A stretch of 64,000 nucleotides of DNA from CALKAL01 sp051846895 (GTDB lineage: Bacteria; Bacillota; Bacilli; Bacillales; Alkalibacillaceae), in contig JBPYCQ010000013.1 in the NCBI GenBank assembly GCA_051846895.1, positions 19,376-83,375 on the forward strand, read 5' to 3'. Below the pieces are notes generated by a model. It made no database searches, had not been told where the DNA came from, and worked only from the letters and a program-made list of their open reading frames with translations. Shown piece after piece: positions 26,671-34,954 of the stretch; the stretch's first letter is position 1, and each line of letters begins with the position of its first letter. The translations under genes and the position numbers were made by a program.

Positions 26671-26949
26671 TTAGCGTTTTGTTTTCTTATCGTCACCGGC
26701 GTGGCCTCTATACATACGTGTTGGTGCGAATTCACCAAGCTTATGACCTACCATATCTTCAGTGACATATACCGGTACATGTTTACGTCCATCATATACA
26801 GCAATTGTGTGTCCTACGAATTCAGGGAAAATTGTTGAACGACGAGACCATGTTTTAATTACTTGTTTTTTGTTTTCATCGTTCATTTTTCTAACTTTCG
26901 TTAGTAAATGCTCGTCAGCAAATGGCCCTTTTTTCAAACTGCGACCCAT
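26671..26949 (-). CDS. rpsS: Small ribosomal subunit protein uS19
   Basis: S19 pairs with S13 in the 30S head. The 92-residue protein reads MGRSLKKGPFADEHLLTKV and has the signature TIAVYDGRKHVPVYVTEDMVGHKLGEFAPTRMYRGH. Confidence 0.99.
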   Translation of the reverse strand: MGRSLKKGPFADEHLLTKVRKMNDENKKQVIKTWSRRSTIFPEFVGHTIAVYDGRKHVPVYVTEDMVGHKLGEFAPTRMYRGHAGDDKKTKR

Positions 26950-26997
26950 GAATTAACCTCCTTCCACTATTAAGCAACAATCATTTGCTTTCTAAGG

Positions 26998-27831
26998 TTA
27001 TTTTTTACGACGACGTACAATAAATTTATCTGATGCTTTATTGCGTTTACGAGTTTTAAGACCAAGAGTAGGTTTGCCCCATGGACTCATTGGAGAAGGC
27101 ATACCAATTGGAGCTCTACCTTCACCACCACCGTGTGGGTGATCGTTAGGGTTCATAACTGATCCACGAACTGTTGGGCGAATACCTTTCCAACGGCTAC
27201 GACCTGCTTTACCAACTCTAACTAACTCGTGTTCAATGTTACCTACTTGACCGATTGTCGCACGGCAAGTACTTAAAATCATACGTGTTTCACCTGATGC
27301 CAAACGTACTAATGTATATTTGTCATCTTCTTTACCTAAGATTTGTGCTGATGAACCTGCAGAACGAACTAATTGACCACCAAAACCTGGTTTTAATTCG
27401 ATATTATGAACTGTTGTACCTACAGGAATTTTATTTAAAGGTAACGCGTTACCTACTTTAATATCTGCACCTTCACCAGACATAATTTCTTGACCTACTT
27501 TAAGACCTTTAGGTGCTAGGATGTAGCGTTTCTCACCATCTACATAATTGACTAATGCAATGTTTGCAGAGCGGTTTGGATCGTATTCGATAGTAGCAAC
27601 GCGGCCTGGTATACCATCTTTGTTGCGTTTGAAGTCGATAATACGATATTGACGCTTATGTCCTCCACCGTGATGACGAACCGTTAGTTTTCCTTGGTGG
27701 TTACGACCTGCACGCTTTTTAAGTGGTGCGAGCAAGGATTTCTCAGGCTTATCTGTCGTAATTTCATCGTTAGTTAAAGTTGTCATGTTACGACGCCCAT
27801 TACTAGTCGGTTTATACTTTTTAATCGCCAT
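26998..27831 (-). CDS. rplB: Large ribosomal subunit protein uL2
   Basis: L2 is essential for subunit joining and peptidyl transfer. The 277-residue protein begins MAIKKYKPTSNGRRNMT and includes LTVRHHGGGHKRQYRIIDFKR and the universally conserved RGSVMNPNDHPHGGGEGRAPIG with its His. The second of two adjacent ATG codons is taken, as in relatives. Confidence 0.99.
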   Translation of the reverse strand: MAIKKYKPTSNGRRNMTTLTNDEITTDKPEKSLLAPLKKRAGRNHQGKLTVRHHGGGHKRQYRIIDFKRNKDGIPGRVATIEYDPNRSANIALVNYVDGEKRYILAPKGLKVGQEIMSGEGADIKVGNALPLNKIPVGTTVHNIELKPGFGGQLVRSAGSSAQILGKEDDKYTLVRLASGETRMILSTCRATIGQVGNIEHELVRVGKAGRSRWKGIRPTVRGSVMNPNDHPHGGGEGRAPIGMPSPMSPWGKPTLGLKTRKRNKASDKFIVRRRKK

Positions 27832-27872
27832 CATTTTTCCCTCCTTTAATTTCTAGTTAATAGTTATTTCTT

Positions 27873-28163
27873 TTATACACCTTCAAAGAAGTCTAGTTCT
27901 TTACTATCTTCTGATAACGTCACAACCGCTTTTTTACGGTCTGGGCGATAACCGCCGTAACGTCCCATTCTTCTAAACTTACCTTTTAAGTTGATTGTGT
28001 TTACTTTCTCAACTTTAACACCAAAGATTGACTCTACTGCATCTTTAATTTCCGTTTTGTTTGCTTTAGTTGAAACTTCAAAAGTATATTTTTTATCAGC
28101 CATTAAGTCTGCAGAGTGTTCTGTAATTACCGGGCGCTTAATAATATCTCTTGGATCTTTCAT
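27873..28163 (-). CDS. rplW: Large ribosomal subunit protein uL23
   Basis: L23 is the docking site for trigger factor and SRP at the tunnel exit. The 96-residue protein has DIIKRPVITEHSADLMADKKYTFEV, the loop KGKFRRMGRYGGYRPDRKKAVVTL and a usual acidic end. Its start shares a base with the rplD stop. Confidence 0.99.
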   Translation of the reverse strand: MKDPRDIIKRPVITEHSADLMADKKYTFEVSTKANKTEIKDAVESIFGVKVEKVNTINLKGKFRRMGRYGGYRPDRKKAVVTLSEDSKELDFFEGV

Positions 28164-28786
28164 TATGAAAGCACCTCCCCTGCTTTTTCAGCTGCTTCTT
28201 TAGTAATAAACAGCTTATCATACTTGATTAAATCTAATACGTTAATTTGTTCTACTGATAGAACATGCACGCCTTGAATGTTATTAGCTGAACGAACGAT
28301 GTTTTCGTCATTATTTGCTGTAACAATTAAAACTTTATTGTTAACTTCAAAGTTATTTAATAAGTTTACGATTTCTTTTGTTTTTGGTTGATCGATAGTC
28401 AACGCTTCTAATACGTAAATTTCATCATTTTTAACTTTTGATGACAACGCAGAGCGTAATGCTAAACGACGAACTTTTTTCGGTAACTTATAGCTATAGC
28501 TACGCGGAGTTGGTCCGAAAACAGTTCCACCACCAACCCATTGCGGTGAACGAATAGATCCTTGGCGAGCACGACCAGTACCTTTTTGACGCCACGGCTT
28601 ACGTCCTCCACCACGAACTTCAGAACGATTTTTTACTTTATGTGTTCCTTGTCGCAAAGACGCTCTTTGCATCACTACAGCTTCATGAAGAACACTTTCA
28701 TTAGGTTCAATTCCGAATACACGATCTGCTAGTTCGAAATCGCCAACTTGAGATCCTGTTTGATTGTATAGTGCTACTTTAGGCAT
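28163..28786 (-). CDS. rplD: Large ribosomal subunit protein uL4
   Basis: L4 lines the exit tunnel; in E. coli it also represses the S10 operon. The 207-residue protein begins MPKVALYNQTGSQVGDFELAD and has the tunnel loop KNRSEVRGGGRKPWRQKGTGRARQGSIRSPQWVGGG, apparently intact. The ATG follows GGGAGG; an extension six codons upstream runs through that site and is rejected. Confidence 0.98.
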   Translation of the reverse strand: MPKVALYNQTGSQVGDFELADRVFGIEPNESVLHEAVVMQRASLRQGTHKVKNRSEVRGGGRKPWRQKGTGRARQGSIRSPQWVGGGTVFGPTPRSYSYKLPKKVRRLALRSALSSKVKNDEIYVLEALTIDQPKTKEIVNLLNNFEVNNKVLIVTANNDENIVRSANNIQGVHVLSVEQINVLDLIKYDKLFITKEAAEKAGEVLS

Positions 28787-28811
28787 GACATATCCTCCCT
28801 TCATCCATTAT

Positions 28812-29441
28812 TTAGTTAGCCTTAACCGCACTTGTAATTTTTACGAAAGACTTTTTCGCACCTGGAACATTTCCCTTAATAAGGATTAAATTGTTTTCAG
28901 TATCCACTTTAACAATTTCTAAGTTTTGAATAGTAACTGTTTCGCCACCCATTTGTCCAGGTAATTTTTTACCTTTAAATACGCGCGCTGGATCAACAGC
29001 ACCTAATGTACCTGGTCCACGATGATAATGAGAACCGTGAGTCATAGGTCCGCGTGATTGATTATGTCGTTTAATAGAACCTTGGAACCCTTTACCTTTT
29101 GAAGTTCCAGTTACATCGACTTTATCTCCTGGTTGAAAAATATCCACGCTAATCGCTTGACCTAATTCAAATTCGTCAAGATTAGCATTACGGATTTCGC
29201 GAACGAAGCGCTTAGGCTTTGCTTCTGCTTTTTCTGCATGACCTTTTTCAGGTTTATTCATGCGGTTTTCCTTCTTATCCGCAAAACCGATTTGGACAGC
29301 TTCATAGCCATCATTTTCAGTTGTTTTCTTTTGTAAAACAACGTTATCCTCTGCTTGAATGACTGTTACAGGAACTAATACTCCTTCTTCAGAGAAAAGT
29401 TGTGTCATTCCGATTTTACGTCCTAAGATTCCTTTCGCCAT
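28812..29441 (-). CDS. rplC: Large ribosomal subunit protein uL3
   Basis: L3 nucleates 50S assembly and reaches toward the peptidyl transferase centre. The 209-residue protein begins MAKGILGRKIGMTQLFSEEGVLVPVTVIQ and has the central loop GSHYHRGPGTLGAVDPARVFKGKKLPGQMGGE. Confidence 0.99.
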   Translation of the reverse strand: MAKGILGRKIGMTQLFSEEGVLVPVTVIQAEDNVVLQKKTTENDGYEAVQIGFADKKENRMNKPEKGHAEKAEAKPKRFVREIRNANLDEFELGQAISVDIFQPGDKVDVTGTSKGKGFQGSIKRHNQSRGPMTHGSHYHRGPGTLGAVDPARVFKGKKLPGQMGGETVTIQNLEIVKVDTENNLILIKGNVPGAKKSFVKITSAVKAN

Positions 29442-29468
29442 CCGTTACACCTCCTAAAAAAATATATT

Positions 29469-29777
29469 TTATAGTTTAATTTCAATATCTACGCCAGATG
29501 GTAAATCTAAACGCATTAATGAGTCCACCGTTTGTGGAGTTGGGCTCAAAATATCAATCAGACGTTTATGGGTACGCATTTCAAATTGTTCACGTGAATC
29601 TTTGTATTTGTGTACCGCACGTAAGATTGTATAAACTGAGCGTTCTGTTGGCAATGGGATTGGACCAGACACATCTGCTCCTGAACGTTTTGCCGTTTCT
29701 ACGATTTTTTCAGCTGATTGATCTAGAATTCGGTGATCATAAGCTTTTAATCGAATACGAATTTTTTCTTTTGCCAT
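29469..29777 (-). CDS. rpsJ: Small ribosomal subunit protein uS10 (NusE)
   Basis: S10 is a 30S head protein and, as NusE, binds NusB in antitermination. The 102-residue protein reads KEKIRIRLKAYDHRILDQSAEKIVETAKRSGADVSGPIPLPTE and ends DLPSGVDIEIKL. It is the first gene of the S10 operon and stands behind its own promoter and a structured leader of about 130 bases. Confidence 0.99.
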   Translation of the reverse strand: MAKEKIRIRLKAYDHRILDQSAEKIVETAKRSGADVSGPIPLPTERSVYTILRAVHKYKDSREQFEMRTHKRLIDILSPTPQTVDSLMRLDLPSGVDIEIKL

Positions 29778-29836
29778 TATTTTCCCTCCTTTTTTCGCCT
29801 ATCTTCAAAACAGACTTACTCAGCGGAAATTTCCCT

Positions 29837-29866
29837 ACACCCTGCCATGGCAAAGGGGCCGGGTGT
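29837..29866 (-). promoter_or_regulatory. GC-rich hairpin in the S10 operon leader
   Basis: Arms ACACCC and GGGTGT enclose an inner TGCCATGGCA palindrome and a CCCC/GGGG pairing option. The stretch is clearly GC-richer than the leader around it. In the minus-strand transcript it lies between the promoter and rpsJ. I infer a regulatory leader structure; no protein ligand can be named from sequence. Confidence 0.5.
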
Positions 29867-29912
29867 GTCGGCAACCTTCCACTTCATCGCCTTTTTGACT
29901 GCAACATTTGTT

Positions 29913-29941
29913 ATTATATAAAAATCTCGCTACTAATGCAA
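29913..29941 (-). promoter_or_regulatory. Promoter of the S10 operon
   Basis: TTGCAT (29936-29941) and a perfect TATAAT (29913-29918) are 17 bases apart. It lies between the tuf terminator and rpsJ. The rest of the 335-base tuf-rpsJ interval holds the S10 leader and AT-rich sequence with no gene. Confidence 0.85.
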
Positions 29942-30054
29942 GAAAAAATCTATAAAAATGTGAAGTTTCATCGATTATTTTACATATTGGTTAGTAATGT
30001 TTCAACAATCGATAAAGATTCAGAATTATTATTAAATAATGTTTAAAATTAAAG

Positions 30055-30081
30055 GAGGTTGCCGAGCTATTCGGCAACCTC
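30055..30081 (-). terminator. Terminator after tuf
   Basis: Perfect 11-base arms, GAGGTTGCCGA and TCGGCAACCTC, enclose a 5-base loop. On the minus strand the hairpin is followed by CTTTAATTTT, an interrupted U tract. On the plus strand it is followed by TATTTTT, so it may act both ways. Confidence 0.85.
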
Positions 30082-30112
30082 TATTTTTAGATTTATAATC
30101 TTATATTTATGA

Positions 30113-31303
30113 TTATTTTTGGATTGAAGCTACTACTCCAGCTCCAACAGTACGTCCGCCTTCACGAATTGAGAATTTAGTTCCTTCTTCAATCGCGATT
30201 GGAGAGATTAATTCAACAGTCATTTCAATGTTATCTCCAGGCATAACCATTTCTACTCCTTCTGGAAGCTCGATAACTCCAGTTACGTCTGTAGTACGGA
30301 AGTAGAATTGTGGACGGTAGTTTGAGAAGAATGGAGTATGACGTCCACCTTCTTCTTTAGATAATACATATACTTCAGCTTTGAAGTTAGTATGTGGAGT
30401 AATTGTTCCAGGTGCAGCTAAAACTTGACCGCGTTTAATATCTTCACGAGATACCCCACGTAGAAGTGCACCGATGTTATCTCCAGCTTCAGCATAGTCT
30501 AGAAGCTTACGGAACATCTCAACTCCAGTAACAGTTGTTTTAGAAGCTTCTTCAGCTAAACCGATAATTTCAACTTCGTCACCAACTTTAATTTGTCCAC
30601 GCTCAACACGACCTGTAGCAACTGTACCACGACCAGTAATAGAGAAAACGTCCTCAACTGGCATCATGAATGGCTTGTCAGTGTCACGCTCAGGAGTTGG
30701 AATGTAATCGTCAACAGCTGCCATTAGTTCAACGATTGCATTTTCATACTCTTCGTCTCCTTCAAGAGCTTTAAGAGCTGAACCTTTAATAACTGGTACA
30801 TCATCACCAGGGAAGTCGTATTCTGTTAATAGATCACGAACTTCCATTTCTACTAATTCAAGTAGTTCTTCATCGTCTACCATGTCGCATTTGTTTAAGA
30901 ATACAACAATAGCAGGAACACCTACTTGACGAGAAAGTAGAATGTGCTCACGAGTTTGTGGCATTGGGCCGTCAGCAGCAGATACTACTAAAATACCCCC
31001 GTCCATTTGTGCAGCACCAGTGATCATGTTTTTAACATAGTCAGCGTGTCCTGGGCAGTCAACGTGAGCATAGTGACGATTGTCAGTTTCATACTCAACG
31101 TGAGAAGTAGCGATTGTAATTCCACGCTCTTTTTCTTCTGGCGCACCATCGATTTGGTCATAAGCCATAGCTGAACCTTTACCAGATTTTTTGTGCATAA
31201 CTGTTGTGATTGCAGCAGTTAATGTAGTTTTACCATGGTCAACGTGTCCAATAGTACCAACGTTAACGTGTGGTTTGGAACGGTCAAATTTTTCTTTTGA
31301 CAT
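30113..31303 (-). CDS. tuf: Elongation factor Tu
   Basis: EF-Tu delivers aminoacyl-tRNA to the ribosome. The 396-residue GTPase has GTIGHVDHGKTTLTAAI (G1), DCPGHADYVKNMITGAAQMDG (G3), NKCD (G4), then domains 2 and 3 with the conserved GRGTVATGRVERG and the C-terminal GGRTVGAGVV. It is behind fusA but has its own strong promoter and leader hairpin, fitting its need for high expression. Confidence 0.99.
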   Translation of the reverse strand: MSKEKFDRSKPHVNVGTIGHVDHGKTTLTAAITTVMHKKSGKGSAMAYDQIDGAPEEKERGITIATSHVEYETDNRHYAHVDCPGHADYVKNMITGAAQMDGGILVVSAADGPMPQTREHILLSRQVGVPAIVVFLNKCDMVDDEELLELVEMEVRDLLTEYDFPGDDVPVIKGSALKALEGDEEYENAIVELMAAVDDYIPTPERDTDKPFMMPVEDVFSITGRGTVATGRVERGQIKVGDEVEIIGLAEEASKTTVTGVEMFRKLLDYAEAGDNIGALLRGVSREDIKRGQVLAAPGTITPHTNFKAEVYVLSKEEGGRHTPFFSNYRPQFYFRTTDVTGVIELPEGVEMVMPGDNIEMTVELISPIAIEEGTKFSIREGGRTVGAGVVASIQK

Positions 31304-31351
31304 TTATATTTCCTCCTTAAAAAAATAGATTTTATATGTTTTTTATATTGT

Positions 31352-31385
31352 ACAGCTGTCCTCTAATTTCATAGAAGACAACTGT
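31352..31385 (-). promoter_or_regulatory. Fourteen-base-pair hairpin in the tuf leader
   Basis: Arms at 31352-31365 and 31372-31385 pair over 14 positions in RNA, two of them G-U, with a 6-base loop. No U run follows, so it is not an ordinary terminator. It lies within the first 50 bases of the tuf transcript and may stabilise the mRNA 5' end; that role is inferred. Confidence 0.6.
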
Positions 31386-31395
31386 TTACAATTTT

Positions 31396-31424
31396 GTTAT
31401 ACGGCATTTAGTTAAAAAAATCAA
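31396..31424 (-). promoter_or_regulatory. Internal promoter of tuf
   Basis: TTGATT (31419-31424), placed directly after the fusA stop codon, and TATAAC (31396-31401) are 17 bases apart. Confidence 0.75.
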
Positions 31425-33503
31425 TTATTGGCCGCTATTTTTTTTGATAATCTCTTCTGAAATAGACTTTGGAACCTCTTCATAATGACTAAAGTGCATT
31501 GAGTATGTTCCGCGTCCTTGTGTGTTTGAACGTAATGCTGTTGCATAACCAAACATTTCTGAAAGTGGTACAAAGGCATTTACAACAGATGCATTACCGC
31601 GTGAACCCATACCTTCTACACGTCCACGACGAGATGTTACATCTCCCATAATATCACCCATGTATTCTTCAGGAATAACGATTTCTACTTTCATCATTGG
31701 CTCAAGTAGTACTGGGTTACATTTGTTCTTAGCGGCTTTCAGTGCCATAGATGCTGCAATTCTAAACGCCGTCTCACTTGAGTCGACATCGTGATAAGAA
31801 CCATCGTATAGAGATGCTTTAACGTCGATTAGTGGATATCCAGCTAACACTCCGTTTTCCATCGCTTCTTTAATACCCGCTTCAACAGCTGGTATATATT
31901 CTCTTGGGACAACCCCACCTACGATGTTATTGTTGAATTCGAATCCTGCACCTTCTTCGTTAGGCTCGAACTTAATCCAAACGTGACCGTATTGTCCACG
32001 TCCACCAGACTGACGAACAAATTTACCTTCAACTTCAGCCGCTTGGCGGAATGTTTCACGGTACGCTACTTGTGGAGCACCTACATTCGCCTCTACTTTA
32101 AACTCACGTTTCAAACGGTCAACGATAATGTCAAGGTGTAGCTCACCCATTCCATGAATAATCGTTTGTCCTGTTTCTTCGTTTGTTTCTGTGCGGAATG
32201 TCGGGTCTTCTTCAGCTAGTTTCCCTAACGCAATACCCATTTTATCTTGGTCTGCTTTAGTTTTTGGTTCGATAGCAACCGCGATAACTGGTTCAGGAAA
32301 TTCCATTGACTCTAAGATAACCTGACTTTTCTCATCACACAATGTATCACCAGTTCCAGTATCTTTTAGTCCAACACCTGCAGCGATATCACCAGCGTAA
32401 ACCATATCTACTTCTTCACGGTGGTTTGCGTGCATCTGTAGAATACGACCGATACGTTCACGTTTACCTTTAATTGTATTCTGAACATATGAACCGCTAC
32501 TTAATGTACCAGAGTAAACTCTGAAGAATGTTAATTTACCAACGAATGGGTCTGTCATAACTTTGAACGCTAATGCAGAAAATGGTTCTTTATCATCAGA
32601 TTTACGCTCAATTTGCTCTTCAGAATCTGGTTTGAATCCTTGAATCGGAGGTACATCTAATGGTGATGGTAAATAATCAATAACACCATCAAGTAATAGC
32701 TGTACACCTTTGTTTTTAAAAGCAGATCCACAAAACACTGGGTAAAATTCTACATCACATGTTGCTTTACGGATTCCAGCTTTTAGTTCTTCTTTTGTAA
32801 TTTCTTCACCTTCTAGAAATTTCATCATTAGATCTTCATCTAATTCTGAAACTGCTTCTACTAGGCGGTTGCGATACTCTTCAGCTTGCTCTAAATATTC
32901 ATCTGGAATATCTCTAGCTTCCGCACGAGTACCTAAATCATCTTCATAGAAGTAGGCTTTCATCTCTACTAAATCGATGATTCCTTCAAAGTTGTCTTCT
33001 GCTCCAATTGGTAGTTGAACAGGATGTGCATTAGCACCTAGGCGTTCTTCTAAAGTCCCTACTGAATATAGGAAGTCAGCACCTGTTTTATCCATTTTAT
33101 TAATGAAAACTATACGTGGAACACCATATGTTGTAGCTTGGCGCCACACTGTTTCAGTTTGTGGTTCAACACCTGATTGAGCATCTAATAATGCAATTGC
33201 ACCATCAAGTACACGAAGTGAGCGTTCAACTTCAACTGTGAAGTCTACGTGCCCTGGTGTATCAATGATATTTAGACGATGGTCATGCCATTGAGCTGTT
33301 GTCGCAGCTGACGTGATTGTAATACCACGTTCTTGCTCCTGCTCCATCCAGTCCATTTGGGCAGCACCTTCGTGAGTCTCTCCCAACTTGTGAATACGCC
33401 CTGTATAAAAAAGGATACGCTCTGTACAAGTTGTTTTACCGGCATCGATGTGAGCCATGATCCCGATATTTCGATATTTGTCCAAGGAGAACTCTCTAGG
33501 CAT
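31425..33503 (-). CDS. fusA: Elongation factor G
   Basis: EF-G drives translocation and, with RRF, ribosome recycling. The 692-residue GTPase has NIGIMAHIDAGKTTCTERIL (G1), RGITITSAATT (G2), DTPGHVDFTVEVERSLRVLDG (G3) and NKMDKTGADF (G4), followed by domains II-V. The domain IV tip sequence VAYRETFRQ and GRGQYGHVWI are intact. It follows rpsG in the str operon. Confidence 0.99.
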   Translation of the reverse strand: MPREFSLDKYRNIGIMAHIDAGKTTCTERILFYTGRIHKLGETHEGAAQMDWMEQEQERGITITSAATTAQWHDHRLNIIDTPGHVDFTVEVERSLRVLDGAIALLDAQSGVEPQTETVWRQATTYGVPRIVFINKMDKTGADFLYSVGTLEERLGANAHPVQLPIGAEDNFEGIIDLVEMKAYFYEDDLGTRAEARDIPDEYLEQAEEYRNRLVEAVSELDEDLMMKFLEGEEITKEELKAGIRKATCDVEFYPVFCGSAFKNKGVQLLLDGVIDYLPSPLDVPPIQGFKPDSEEQIERKSDDKEPFSALAFKVMTDPFVGKLTFFRVYSGTLSSGSYVQNTIKGKRERIGRILQMHANHREEVDMVYAGDIAAGVGLKDTGTGDTLCDEKSQVILESMEFPEPVIAVAIEPKTKADQDKMGIALGKLAEEDPTFRTETNEETGQTIIHGMGELHLDIIVDRLKREFKVEANVGAPQVAYRETFRQAAEVEGKFVRQSGGRGQYGHVWIKFEPNEEGAGFEFNNNIVGGVVPREYIPAVEAGIKEAMENGVLAGYPLIDVKASLYDGSYHDVDSSETAFRIAASMALKAAKNKCNPVLLEPMMKVEIVIPEEYMGDIMGDVTSRRGRVEGMGSRGNASVVNAFVPLSEMFGYATALRSNTQGRGTYSMHFSHYEEVPKSISEEIIKKNSGQ

Positions 33504-33553
33504 TTTCGTCTCTCCTTTCCTGATTTAGGCTATAGTTTTAGTTTGATAAAATA

Positions 33554-34024
33554 TTACCAACGGTAGTGAGCAAATGCTTTGTTTGCTTCTGCCATTTTGT
33601 GCATTTCTTCACGACGTTTAACCGCCGCACCTGTATTATTTGCAGCATCTAGAATTTCATTAGCTAAACGTTCTTCCATAGTTTTTTCACCGCGAAGTCT
33701 AGAATAGTTTACGATAAAACGCAAACCTAATGCTTGACGACGTTCTGGGCGAACTTCCATAGGAACTTGATAGTTTGATCCACCAACACGTCTAGCACGT
33801 ACTTCTAATACTGGCATCACATTTTTCATTGCTTCTTCGAAAACTTCCATAGCATCGCGTCCGCTACGATCTTTCACTAACTCAAATGCATTATAAAGTA
33901 TTTTTTGAGCGACACCTTTTTTACCGTCAACCATGATTTGGTTAATTAATCTAGTGACTAATTTTGAGTTATAAATCGGATCTGGTAAAACGTCTCGCTT
34001 AGGAACTGACCCTTTACGTGGCAT
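33554..34024 (-). CDS. rpsG: Small ribosomal subunit protein uS7
   Basis: S7 nucleates 30S head assembly near the E site. The 156-residue protein reads MPRKGSVPKRDVLPDPIYNSKLVTRLINQIM, then RVGGSNYQVPMEVRPERRQALGLR, and ends KRREEMHKMAEANKAFAHYRW. Confidence 0.99.
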   Translation of the reverse strand: MPRKGSVPKRDVLPDPIYNSKLVTRLINQIMVDGKKGVAQKILYNAFELVKDRSGRDAMEVFEEAMKNVMPVLEVRARRVGGSNYQVPMEVRPERRQALGLRFIVNYSRLRGEKTMEERLANEILDAANNTGAAVKRREEMHKMAEANKAFAHYRW

Positions 34025-34064
34025 GAATAGTTCCTCCTTTCCACGTGGTATTTATTTAAACGGT

Positions 34065-34484
34065 TTATTTTTTAGCTTTAGGTCTTTTCGCTCCATACTT
34101 AGAACGACCTTGCATACGACCTTCAACACCTGCTGTATCAAGCGCACCACGAACAATATGGTAACGAACACCTGGTAAGTCTTTTACACGACCACCACGG
34201 ATTAACACAACACTGTGCTCTTGAAGGTTATGACCAATACCTGGGATATAAGCCGTTACTTCAATTTGGTTAGATAAACGCACACGCGCGTATTTACGTA
34301 AAGCTGAGTTTGGCTTTTTAGGAGTCATAGTTGCAACACGTGTACATACACCACGTTTTTGTGGAGATGCGTTATCAGTAAATCTCTTCTTAAATGAGTT
34401 GAATCCTTTGTTTAATGCTGGAGAGTCTGATTTTTTAGTTTTAGATTTACGTCCTTTACGAACTAATTGGTTAATTGTAGGCAT
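34065..34484 (-). CDS. rpsL: Small ribosomal subunit protein uS12
   Basis: S12 monitors codon-anticodon pairing. The 139-residue protein begins MPTINQLVRKGRKSKTKKSDSPALNKG and contains TPKKPNSALRKYARVRLSNQ and GRVKDLPGVRYHIVRG. Both lysines where streptomycin-resistance changes usually occur are present. The ATG after a good Shine-Dalgarno is taken; a start 22 codons upstream is not supported by the family. Confidence 0.98.
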   Translation of the reverse strand: MPTINQLVRKGRKSKTKKSDSPALNKGFNSFKKRFTDNASPQKRGVCTRVATMTPKKPNSALRKYARVRLSNQIEVTAYIPGIGHNLQEHSVVLIRGGRVKDLPGVRYHIVRGALDTAGVEGRMQGRSKYGAKRPKAKK

Positions 34485-34548
34485 GTATTTTTCCTCCCTT
34501 CTTATCACGTTTTGTAATCCCACACATCCAGGTGGTTCATAATTAGGC

Positions 34549-34587
34549 AAAAAAACAAACTTGATACACGATAACTCGCGTATAAGT
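34549..34587 (-). terminator. Possible attenuator between rplGB and rpsL
   Basis: In the minus-strand RNA, ACUUAUAC pairs with GUAUCAAGU (one bulged C) and is followed by UUGUUUUUUU. It would partly separate rplGB from rpsL-rpsG-fusA. No second promoter is evident before rpsL, so I read it as a leaky attenuator. Confidence 0.55.
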
Positions 34588-34589
34588 TT

Positions 34590-34841
34590 TTATCGCTTTA
34601 TTGCCACTGCCGCCGCACCGACTTCAATGCCGCTAGCTTTACCTAGTTTTTTCTGTGAATCGACATAGGTAATTGGAATACCAAGTTCATCGGCTAAGCG
34701 TAGCACTTTATCAGTTATACGTCGCTCTGCATTTTCTGCAATCACGACTTCGAGTACCTCTCCACTTTTCATGGATTTAAGTACTTGTTTAGCTCCTATA
34801 ACTAAGCTTGAATTAGCCTGTGCTACTTTTTCATAAGACAT
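34590..34841 (-). CDS. rplGB: L7Ae-family K-turn-binding protein (YbxF/RplGB)
   Basis: This 83-residue protein is a single L7Ae/L30e domain (LVIGAKQVLKSMKSGEVLEVVIAENAERRITDKVLRLADELGIPITYV). Members bind RNA K-turns; the B. subtilis homologue YbxF binds K-turn RNA in vitro. It is the first gene after rpoC, ahead of rpsL, the usual place, and has a near-consensus promoter framed by an inverted repeat. Confidence 0.93.
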   Translation of the reverse strand: MSYEKVAQANSSLVIGAKQVLKSMKSGEVLEVVIAENAERRITDKVLRLADELGIPITYVDSQKKLGKASGIEVGAAAVAIKR

Positions 34842-34874
34842 TCAATCATCCTCCAAAGTAACAAGGTTATATGA

Positions 34875-34944
34875 AGCACCTTGAATATAGTATCACTCAC
34901 AATATTATGTTGTCAATGATATTTTTTCAAAAATTCAAGGTGCT
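34875..34944. repeat. Twelve-base inverted repeat framing the str operon promoter
   Basis: AGCACCTTGAAT at 34875-34886 and its exact complement ATTCAAGGTGCT at 34933-34944 lie 46 bases apart. The rplGB promoter is between them. The arm nearer rplGB begins right after the -10, at the predicted transcript start. No U run follows either arm, so a plain rpoC terminator is unlikely. Confidence 0.85.
34887..34916 (-). promoter_or_regulatory. Promoter of the rplGB-rpsL-rpsG-fusA operon
   Basis: A perfect TTGACA (34911-34916) and TACTAT (34887-34892) are 18 bases apart in the rpoC-rplGB gap. Confidence 0.8.
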
Positions 34945-34954
34945 ACAACCTTTT

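Noticed and set aside
29498..30046. A 182-codon open frame on the plus strand across rpsJ and its leader
   Set aside because: It is antisense to rpsJ, crosses the S10 promoter and a hairpin, has no Shine-Dalgarno and no recognisable domain.
34875..34944. The inverted repeat after rpoC as an intrinsic terminator
   Set aside because: The loop is 46 bases, a strong promoter lies in it, and no U run follows the second arm.
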